From contig NC_019902.2 in assembly GCF_000321415.2 (NCBI RefSeq), positions 620,001 through 684,000 on the forward strand: a DNA stretch of 64,000 bases. The letters are read 5' to 3'. Below, piece by piece: positions 58,266-64,000 of the stretch. The stretch comes from Thioalkalivibrio nitratireducens DSM 14787. GTDB taxonomy: Bacteria; Pseudomonadota; Gammaproteobacteria; Ectothiorhodospirales; Ectothiorhodospiraceae. The position numbers were made by a program, and so were the translations under genes. Below the pieces are notes generated by a model. That model searched no databases, was not told the DNA's origin, and saw nothing but the letters and a program-made list of their open reading frames with translations. Within the stretch, counting starts at the first letter, position 1, and every line of letters begins with the position of its first letter.

Positions 58266-59038
58266 ATGTTCGCCACCCTGAAATCCCTCGTCGCGACCCT
58301 CCTGATGCCGCTCCCGGTCGTCCTGCTGCTGGTGCTGCTCGGGGTGTGGATGGCCCTTCGTGGTTGGCGCCGAACCGGCTTCGTCACGGGCTTCGCCGGG
58401 TTCCTGCTGCTTTTCCTCGCGGCCTGGAGCCCGGTCGCCGATCGGCTGCCGGAGCCCTTGGAGCAGGCGTACGCCCCGGTGCTGGACGTGGCAGCGCTGG
58501 GCGACATCGTGGCGGTGGTCGTGCTGGGCGCCGGCTGGGAGCCGGACGCGGACTGGCCCGCGGGCACGCGGCTCAACGACAGTTCGGTGCACCGCTTGAT
58601 GGAGGGGCTGCGGCTGCTCGAGGGGCTCCCGGAGGCGAAGCTGGTGGTCAGTGGCGGCAGCCGCCGTGCCGACGAGGCGCCGGTGGCGCAGGGCTATGCC
58701 GCGGCCGCGCAGGCACTCGGCGTGGATCCCGCACGCATCGTGGTGCTGGACACGCCCACGGACACCGCGCAGGAGGCGTACGCGGTGCGCGAATTCCTGG
58801 GCACGGAGGCGCACTTCGTGCTGGTGACGTCGGCCTCGCACATGCGGCGCGCGGTGCGGCATTTCGAGCGGGTGGATTGGCGCCGATTGCCTCGCCGACG
58901 CATTACCTGACGGGGCGCGGTCGGCCGGTGCGGCTCTCGTACTGGGTGCCGTCCTCGGATGCACTGCGCAAGACGGAACGTGCGGTGTACGAGACCCTGG
59001 GACTACGGGCGCTGGAGTGGGATCACCGGGGGGGGTGT
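58266..59038 (+). pseudogene. YdcF/ElyC-like DUF218 membrane protein, B1, one-base frameshift
   Basis: It contains both membrane segments (LLMPLPVVLLLVLLGVWMAL, TGFAGFLLLFLAAWSPVADRL), AVVVLGAGWEPDADWP, LVVSGGSRRADEAPVAQGYAAAAQALGVDPARIVVLDT and HFVLVTSASHMRRAVRHFERV. After that the frame breaks: GAGCGGGTGGATTGGCGCC has one G fewer than related copies (GTGGGATTGG). In the next frame it continues LAPIASPTHYLTGRGRPVRLSYWVPSSDALRKTERAVYETLGLRALEWDH. It is the only full-length B-type copy, so its loss means only the A copies are intact. Confidence 0.82.
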
Positions 59039-59277
59039 AGGGGGGTGGTGCGCCCGCTGTGCGGGCGTTCGCTTGCAGGCAAGCTCCTACAGGGGGCTCG
59101 GGTGGTTTTGTGGGAGCGTGCCTCGCACGCGAATGGGCGTTGGTTTAGGCCCGTGCGGTGGTCGCGCTTGCGGCGCGTTCGCGCGCGAGGCGCGCTCCTA
59201 CAGCGGGGGGTCGCCGAGTTGAAGTCGGGTAATGAAAAACACAATGTGTGCTAGAATCGTCACTAAGAGAGGGCGTG

Positions 59278-60444
59278 ATGAATACCGAGCACATCAGTAT
59301 CAACCTGCGTCGCCTGCGCAAGGATCGCGGCTGGACCCAGGCCGAGCTGGCAGACATGGCGGGTTTCTCGTTGAGCGGTTACCGCAAGCTCGAGCGTGCC
59401 CGGGTGGGAGAACCTCGCCCGGAGTCTCTGAAACAGATCGCACGGGCGTTGGATGTCCCTTTGCGGGAGCTGATGGTTCCCGTTCGGGGTTTGGAGAGGG
59501 TGCGTTTCCGTTCCTTCAAGCGGTTGAAGAGCCGCGAACAGCTACTGGCGGATGTGGCGATATGGTTGCGCGACTTCGCCGATCTTGAGGCGCTCATCGG
59601 TGAGGTGGTTCCACACTCGCTGGAAGAGCTGCTGCCGCAGTCGAGCGGCCCTCGACCCGGGGCGATCCCGGAGTTCGCCCGGGAGGTGCGTGCCGCGTTC
59701 GCGTTGGATGAGCGTGAGCCGGTGCACGATATCTGCGGACTGCTGGAGGCACGCGGGGTCAAGGTCTGGTCGGTGGCGGTCCCCAACGATGCCTTCATGG
59801 GTCTCTCGGTGGGTGCTCAGGAGGTGGGCGGCCCTGCCGTGGTAGTCAATACCTGGGAGCGGTTGCCGGTCGAGACCTGGATCTTCAGCGCGGCCCACGA
59901 ACTCGGGCATCTTCTGATGCATTTGGGCGCCTACGACGTCCACCAGGTTGCGGAAGACAACGCGGAGGAGGCGCAGGCGAATCAATTTGCCTCGCATTTC
60001 CTGATGCCGGACGGCGCCTTCCGCCGCGAGTGGGAGGAAACCGCGGGTCTTGCTCTGGTGGAACGTGTGCTGAAAATCAAGCGCATCTTCCGGGTGAGCT
60101 GGCGCACCGTGCTCTACCGTGTCGCGGGGGCGTTGCCGGCGGGGGAGCGCGCCGGGGTCTGGGCTCGATTCAATCTGGAATACAAACGGCGGAGCGGGCA
60201 CACGCTGCTCAAGCACGATGAGCCGGGGGGAATCGACGCAGAGGTGTACCACTCTGTATACGGCGAACGGCCGGTGGGCCGGGAACCGTCCGGCATGGAT
60301 GTGTGTGACTTCAAGGAAGACCGGATGGCGCGACTGGTGCGGCGCGCTCTGGAGAGCGGAACCATTTCGCTCTCCAGAGCCGCAGAGATTCTTGGGCTTC
60401 CCCTGGAGGACATGCGCGAGCGGACGGCATCCTGGGTGGCCTGA
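59278..60444 (+). CDS. XRE regulator fused to ImmA/IrrE-type metallopeptidase
   Basis: 388 aa. Residues 5-65 form an XRE HTH (INLRRLRKDRGWTQAELADMAGFSLSGYRKLERARVGEPRPESLKQIARALDV). Residues 190-300 contain the zinc-peptidase motif SAAHELGHLLMH (HExxH) with ANQFASHFLMPD. A C-terminal region (ISLSRAAEILGLPLEDMRE) looks like a second HTH. Such COG2856 antitoxins pair with a PIN-like toxin encoded downstream, as here. The TGA stop is in frame with the downstream PIN sequence. Confidence 0.9.
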   Translation: MNTEHISINLRRLRKDRGWTQAELADMAGFSLSGYRKLERARVGEPRPESLKQIARALDVPLRELMVPVRGLERVRFRSFKRLKSREQLLADVAIWLRDFADLEALIGEVVPHSLEELLPQSSGPRPGAIPEFAREVRAAFALDEREPVHDICGLLEARGVKVWSVAVPNDAFMGLSVGAQEVGGPAVVVNTWERLPVETWIFSAAHELGHLLMHLGAYDVHQVAEDNAEEAQANQFASHFLMPDGAFRREWEETAGLALVERVLKIKRIFRVSWRTVLYRVAGALPAGERAGVWARFNLEYKRRSGHTLLKHDEPGGIDAEVYHSVYGERPVGREPSGMDVCDFKEDRMARLVRRALESGTISLSRAAEILGLPLEDMRERTASWVA

Positions 60445-60471
60445 ACCGGCCCAGCAGGGACGCACAGGCCA

Positions 60472-60951
60472 ATCATCACGGATGCCAACGTCCTGATCGA
60501 CTACGTGCAGTCCGACCTCTCCGTTCTGGGGATGTATGGGTTGCGCATCGAGAGGGTGGTTGTACCGGCTTCGGTGCTGGCCGAGGTGCGGCAACTTTCG
60601 GTCGCGGACTGCGAGCGGCATGGTTTGCAGGTCTTCGATGAGCCGCTTGATATCCTCTTGGCGGCTGGCGAGGCAAGGGGGCCGCTGTCGTTCGCGGATC
60701 ATGTGTGCCTGTTGGCCGCAAAGCGCCTGGAACTGGTTTGCGTGACCAACGAGAAGCCGTTGCACAAGGCCTGTCGTGCGGCGGGCGTGGATACCAAGTG
60801 GGGATTGACGCTCCTTCTCGAACTCGTGGACGCGGGGCAATTGGCCAAACCGGTGGCGTTGGAGATCGTGGACCGCATTCATGTGTCCAACCCCATGTTC
60901 ATCCACCACGGTATCGTCTCGGACTTTCGGGCAAAGCTGGCGCGCTTGTGA
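60472..60951 (+). CDS. PIN-like toxin partner of the XRE-ImmA gene, start codon unclear
   Basis: The conserved N-terminus IITDANVLIDYVQSDLSVLGMY (catalytic Asp) begins at 60472, but the only in-frame ATG/GTG/TTG after the upstream TGA (60442) is GTG 60505, which would lose the catalytic Asp. ATC 60472 or 60475 as a rare start, or readthrough of the TGA, would be needed. The remainder (VVPASVLAEVRQLSV, GPLSFADHVCLLAAKRLELVCVTNEKPLHKACRAAGVDTKWGLTLL) is a complete PIN fold. Confidence 0.75.
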   Translation: MITDANVLIDYVQSDLSVLGMYGLRIERVVVPASVLAEVRQLSVADCERHGLQVFDEPLDILLAAGEARGPLSFADHVCLLAAKRLELVCVTNEKPLHKACRAAGVDTKWGLTLLLELVDAGQLAKPVALEIVDRIHVSNPMFIHHGIVSDFRAKLARL

Positions 60952-61200
60952 CAGGGCTCGTTGAGTCCGTCCGCTGCAAGGCGGCGCTTCAAGCACGGGT
61001 TTGACCTTGTAGGAGCGTGCCTCGCACGCGAAGGGACGTTGGTTGAGGCCCGAGCGTTGGGCGCGTTTGCGGCGCGTTCGCGAGCAGGCTCGCTCCGACG
61101 GGGGTGGGACGGGCATGCCGAGGGAGATCGCAACTGGGGTGGCACGCGGTGCCCACATTCCCACAAAACCACAGATGTGGGATACTGCTCGGGTGGTCGC
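60952..61200. other. Intergenic region with REP-like repeat
   Basis: Holds GTAGGAGCGTGCCTCGCACGCGAA and GCGCGTTCGCGAGCAGGCTCGCTCC (61011-61103) and no recognisable gene. Confidence 0.55.
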
Positions 61201-61220
61201 GAATTCCCCGAGGAAACTGC

Positions 61221-61472
61221 ATGAGTCGACTAACGATCGATATCACGGAGCAACAGCACCAGGCCCTGAAAGCCATGGCGGCCTTGGCCGGCAAGAGCAT
61301 CAAGCAGTTCACCCTGGAGCGACTGTTCCCGCCGGGGAGCGAAGACCAGGCAGCGGAGGAACTCAGGGCGCTACTGGCTGAGCGCGTCGCCGAGGCCCAT
61401 CGTGGCGAGTATGCACAAGGCACCATCAGCGAGATCGCCGAGAAAACCCTGCATTCCGAATCCAGCGGGTGA
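61221..61472 (+). CDS. ParD-like antitoxin
   Basis: 83 aa, MSRLTIDITEQQHQALKAMAALAGKSIKQFTLERLFPPGSEDQAAEELRALLAERVAEAHRGEYAQGTISEIAEKTLH. A ribbon-helix-helix N-terminus and an acidic tail, similar to the antitoxins paired with ParE/RelE toxins. AGGAAACTGC provides a ribosome-binding site. It overlaps the toxin by 4 nt (GTGA). Confidence 0.85.
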   Translation: MSRLTIDITEQQHQALKAMAALAGKSIKQFTLERLFPPGSEDQAAEELRALLAERVAEAHRGEYAQGTISEIAEKTLHSESSG

Positions 61473-61657
61473 ATCGCGCGTACGTGCTCACGCGGAGCGC
61501 TCAGGCCGATCTTCAGGAGATCATCGGCTACACGCAGCGTGAGTGGGGTATCGGGCAGTGCAGGGCCTACGTCGAACGGTTCGAAACGACCGCGACCGAA
61601 CTCGCCCTCGGACTCGGCTCGAATGGCATCCACGAGAGTGCCATCGTTGATTCGTAA
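61469..61657 (+). pseudogene. ParE/RelE-like toxin, C-terminally truncated
   Basis: MNRAYVLTRSAQADLQEIIGYTQREWGIGQCRAYVERFETTATELALG is the ParE N-terminal two thirds; family members continue for about 45 residues with R...YxI.Y and the ILxILH tail. Here unrelated GLGSNGIHESAIVDS* follows after about residue 49, so the toxin is probably dead. The antitoxin is intact. Confidence 0.8.
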
Positions 61658-61666
61658 GCGCGATTG

Positions 61667-61684
61667 CCTTACCCTCATGTAAGG
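61667..61684. promoter_or_regulatory. Operator candidate CCTTAC-CCTCAT-GTAAGG
   Basis: Perfect 6-bp arms 26 bp before the abrB-type gene, as expected for an AbrB/VapB autoregulatory site. Confidence 0.5.
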
Positions 61685-61710
61685 AAGACGAAATAAGTAA
61701 GGTGATCGCA

Positions 61711-61959
61711 ATGACTACAGCCACTCTCACCAGCAAAGGGCAGATCACCATCCCCAAGGAAATCCGGGAGCAACTGCTGCTGCACGCAGGCGACAAGCTC
61801 GACTTCAGTCTGACCGAGGCTGGCGATGTCCTCCTCAGGCCTGTGACGCGTCGGGTCGATGAGGTCTTCGGGCGGCTCAGAAAGCCGGGACAGCCGGCGT
61901 TGACCCCGGCGGAGATGGACGTTGCGATCCATCAGCAGATGAAAAAAAGCGCGACATGA
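61711..61959 (+). CDS. vapB: AbrB/MazE-type antitoxin
   Basis: 82 aa, MTTATLTSKGQITIPKEIREQLLLHAGDKLDFSLTEAGDVLLRPV, the swapped-hairpin AbrB DNA-binding domain, and a C-terminal toxin-binding region. AAGGTGA precedes the ATG. It overlaps the PIN toxin by 4 nt (ATGA). Confidence 0.92.
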   Translation: MTTATLTSKGQITIPKEIREQLLLHAGDKLDFSLTEAGDVLLRPVTRRVDEVFGRLRKPGQPALTPAEMDVAIHQQMKKSAT

Positions 61960-62357
61960 AAGCGATCGACACCAACATTTTGGTGCGCTTTCTGGTGAAT
62001 GATGACCCGCCACAAGCTGAACAGGTGCGGCAGCTTTTCTCGGGCGCTGAGCGGCAACGCGCGACCTATTTTGTGCCGCTCCTCGTCGTGCTGGAGAGCA
62101 TCTGGGTACTGGAGTCCGCCTACCAGGTAGGGCGCAACGAGCTCATAGAGGTATTCAGCGATTTGTTGTTATTACCTGTTCTCGAATTCGAACAGCGCGA
62201 AGCCGTGCAGGCGATGCTGCAGACGGCTGGGAACGACCCGCTGGATTTGCCTGATCTCCTGATCGCGAAAAGTGCGCTGCGGAACGGCTGTGACTGCATT
62301 GTGACCTTCGACAAAAAGGCCGCGCGAAGCGATGCCTTCGAGTTGCTGACACCCTGA
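61956..62357 (+). CDS. vapC: PIN-domain RNase toxin, VapC type
   Basis: 133 aa: MKAIDTNILVRFLVNDDPPQAEQV (Asp5), VPLLVVLESIWVLE (Glu), DLPDLLIAKSALRNGCDCIVTFDKKAA (Asp, Asp). A complete acidic quartet. Paired with the AbrB-type antitoxin; a common VapBC form. Confidence 0.93.
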   Translation: MKAIDTNILVRFLVNDDPPQAEQVRQLFSGAERQRATYFVPLLVVLESIWVLESAYQVGRNELIEVFSDLLLLPVLEFEQREAVQAMLQTAGNDPLDLPDLLIAKSALRNGCDCIVTFDKKAARSDAFELLTP

Positions 62358-62543
62358 TCAATTCCGGGGACAGTTTACCCAAGCCGGGCGTGCGCCAGAT
62401 CGAGAGGCCTCAGGGAATAGGCTGAGCACGACCATCTTGGCAGAAACCCCCGGCGTGCGAGAGCCCGGCCCGTTGAGCGCCGGCGTTTGGCGCGCCTGCG
62501 GCGCGTTCGCGAGCAGGCTCGCTCCCGCAGGGGGAACTGGACG

Positions 62544-62597
62544 AAATGTTGCTCATTTCACTCAAAAACGTTACGTTGACTGAAATGGGCGACATGT
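62544..62597. promoter_or_regulatory. Inverted repeat, operator/promoter of the XRE gene
   Basis: AAATGTTGCTCATTTCA (62544-62560) and TGAAATGGGCGACATGT (62581-62597) pair at 14 of 17 positions and flank CTCAAAAACGTTACGTTGAC. It lies 11 bp before the regulator start, so it is probably the autoregulatory site. Confidence 0.5.
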
Positions 62598-62607
62598 TGG
62601 GGCCGAT

Positions 62608-63072
62608 ATGCCGGCTAGCATCCCGCATTTGACGACCGAAGCGCTGCAGCGTCATGCCCGTGAACTGGCGCAGGTGTTGCGCCAGCGCCGCAAGGCTTTG
62701 GGTGTGACGGTGCAGAATGCGGCGGCTGCGGCCGGGATGTCCCGCGATACCTGGTATCGCATGGAGCGCGGCGAGTTGACGGTCACCATCGCGGCTTGGT
62801 TCAACGCGCTCGCGGTATTGGGGCTGCGCTTTGGTGTCGGTTTGGACAAGCCGGAAACCGAGGCTGCGGCGAGCGATACGATCCCGCTGGCAATCGCCTT
62901 GGCAGAGTACCCGCAGCTTGCGGCGCTTGCCTGGCCGATGGGTGAGAAGACGGTGCTGACGCCGCGCGAGGCGTTCGATGTCTATGCGCGGAATGAGCGG
63001 CATCTGAACGTGGCCGCGTTGACTCCGCGGGAAAAAGCCTTGATCGACAACCTGCGCACGCTGTTTGCCTGA
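62608..63072 (+). CDS. XRE-family antitoxin of a nucleotidyltransferase (AbiEii-like) pair
   Basis: 154 aa. The HTH (ELAQVLRQRRKALGVTVQNAAAAAGMSRDTWYRMERGELTVTIAAWFNALAVLGLRF, residues 20-75) is followed by a C-terminal part (AEYPQLAALAWPMGEKTVLTPREAFDVYARNERHLNVAALTPREKALIDNL). This architecture precedes AbiEii/nucleotidyltransferase toxin genes. The partner begins 2 nt downstream but is truncated. Confidence 0.83.
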   Translation: MPASIPHLTTEALQRHARELAQVLRQRRKALGVTVQNAAAAAGMSRDTWYRMERGELTVTIAAWFNALAVLGLRFGVGLDKPETEAAASDTIPLAIALAEYPQLAALAWPMGEKTVLTPREAFDVYARNERHLNVAALTPREKALIDNLRTLFA

Positions 63073-63074
63073 TC

Positions 63075-63265
63075 ATGTTCGCCCGACCGCATCACCAGCG
63101 TGTTCACGAAGTGCTGCTGGCGCTGGATGCAGCCTTGCTGCGCGAACACGAGTGTTACTTTGGCGGCGGCACGGCGATTGTCTTGCAGCGCGATGAGTAT
63201 CGCGAATCCGTCGTTATGGACTTCATGGTGTCGGACGTCACGCGCTACCGCGCGTTGCGTAGGGC
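63075..63265 (+). pseudogene. AbiEii-like nucleotidyltransferase toxin, truncated by the downstream element
   Basis: MFARPHHQRVHEVLLALDAALLREHECYFGGGTAIVLQRDEYRESVVMDFMVSDVTRYRALR matches the start of nucleotidyltransferase toxins (GGGTA...YRESxDxDFLVSD; the first Asp reads V here). After about codon 63 unrelated sequence follows, where the DUF4338 element begins. Confidence 0.8.
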
Positions 63266-63324
63266 TGCCCTATACCCACATCTAGTGCTGGACAAACGCC
63301 TGCCGGCCGGGTACCGTGCCGGGC

Positions 63325-64000
63325 ATGTGGGAGCAGAGCCAGATCAAGCGCACGTTGAGCGCGCCGGCGAACCTGGCTCGGGTGCAGGCGCTGATCCGGG
63401 AAGCGCCGGAGTTGCACCGCACGGGGCTTGCGGACCGGGTCTGTGCCACGTTGGGTTTTCTCGATGCGCGTGGGCGCGTGCAGCGGGCGGGCTGTTTGAA
63501 GGCGCTGCGGGCGCTGGAGCGTGCAGGCCGGATCACGCTGCCGCCTGCGCGCAGCACCCCGGGGCGCGGGGGCCAGGGCCGGCGTCTGGGGGAGGCGGTG
63601 CCGGCACCGCAAGGCGTGGGCCGCGAGGTCACCGAGCTGGAGGGCCTGGAGCTGGTACGGGTGGACACCGCCGAACACCGGGCGCTCTGGAATGAGCTGA
63701 TGGCGCGTGAGCACCCGCGCGGGATGGGGCCGCTGGTGGGCGCGCAGGTGCGCTATCTGGTGGGTTCGGCACAGGGCTGGCTGGGGGCGCTGGGGTTCGC
63801 GGCGTCGGCACTACAGCTGGCCGCCCGCGATGCCTGGATCGGCTGGGATCCGGCGCTGCGGGAACGCCATCGGCATCGTGTTGTTGGCTTGAATCGGTTC
63901 CTGCTGCGTCCGGGCGTTTCCTGTCGGAACCTCGCCTCGTGGACACTGGGTCGGGCGTTTCGGCGGCTGGGGGCTGACTTCGAGGCCTGCCATGGGTATC
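63325..64000 (+). CDS. DruA-like DUF4338 protein, 3' end outside the window
   Basis: The frame is open from ATG 63325 to the window end (225 codons). An N-terminal part (NLARVQALIREAPELHRTGLADRVCATLGFLDARGRVQRAGCLKALRALERAGRI) resembles the winged-helix head of DUF4338 proteins. EHPRGMGPLVGAQVRYLVGSAQGWLGALGFAASALQLAARDAWIGWDPALRERHRHRVVGLNRFLLRPGVSCRNLASWTLGRAFRRL is the DUF4338 core. The family includes DruA of the Druantia defence system and the head of certain transposases. Which applies depends on sequence beyond 64000; having cut into a nucleotidyltransferase gene suggests a mobile element. Confidence 0.82.
   Translation, partial: MWEQSQIKRTLSAPANLARVQALIREAPELHRTGLADRVCATLGFLDARGRVQRAGCLKALRALERAGRITLPPARSTPGRGGQGRRLGEAVPAPQGVGREVTELEGLELVRVDTAEHRALWNELMAREHPRGMGPLVGAQVRYLVGSAQGWLGALGFAASALQLAARDAWIGWDPALRERHRHRVVGLNRFLLRPGVSCRNLASWTLGRAFRRLGADFEACHGY

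Overview
The window is a high-GC (except for two AT-rich stretches) gammaproteobacterial chromosome segment. Gene content and codon use fit a Chromatiales/Ectothiorhodospiraceae-like sulfur bacterium such as Thioalkalivibrio, but no rRNA or housekeeping marker is present, so this is a guess. No tRNA, rRNA or CRISPR array was found. Two blocks are evident: a surface-polysaccharide cluster (about 2.7-33 kb) and a toxin-antitoxin (TA)/defence island (about 33.5-64 kb). TA genes also intrude into the first block.

0-2 kb: BrnTA, an orphan HicB, and a HicAB pair whose hicA is split by a 138-bp palindromic element. 2-11.6 kb: two copies of a 1.16-kb duplication, each ending in a MarR-EPS-type regulator, flank fcl, higBA, gmd, a beta-CASP metallo-beta-lactamase and an MNT/HEPN pair. 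11.6-33 kb: a tviB/wbpO-type dehydrogenase, wbpB-, wbpD-, wbpE- and wbpI-like genes (a full route to UDP-ManNAc3NAcA), a flippase, an O-antigen-polymerase-like protein, two GT4 glycosyltransferases, a sulfotransferase and a second DegT-family aminotransferase. With gmd/fcl (GDP-L-fucose) they predict a fucose- and di-N-acetyl-mannuronate-containing, possibly sulfated polysaccharide. A nested scrap heap (ISL3, group II intron, IS1595, intact IS110) splits the cluster between flippase and polymerase.

33.5-64 kb: at least fourteen TA or abortive-infection modules: mqsRA plus a SecB-like chaperone (two copies), hicAB, MNT/HEPN, phd-vapC, an RHH/PIN pair, hipBA (two copies), abiE, a COG1569-type PIN pair, UPF0175/DUF3368, XRE-ImmA/PIN, parDE (broken), abrB-vapC and XRE/nucleotidyltransferase (broken), plus a MobV relaxase, an AAA-DUF4143 ATPase, a RAYT-like transposase and a DruA-like DUF4338 gene. 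They are interspersed with about twelve complete, chimeric or broken copies of one gene, a YdcF/ElyC-like DUF218 membrane protein, and with scars of IS200/IS605 elements.

Two features stand out. First, palindromic intergenic repeats have entered at least four polysaccharide-block genes in frame (gmd, the metallo-beta-lactamase, tviB, wbpE) without breaking them, resembling Rickettsia palindromic elements. Second, the DUF218 gene fragments form a repeat array between TA cassettes, which suggests that recombination between DUF218 paralogues built and shuffles the island.
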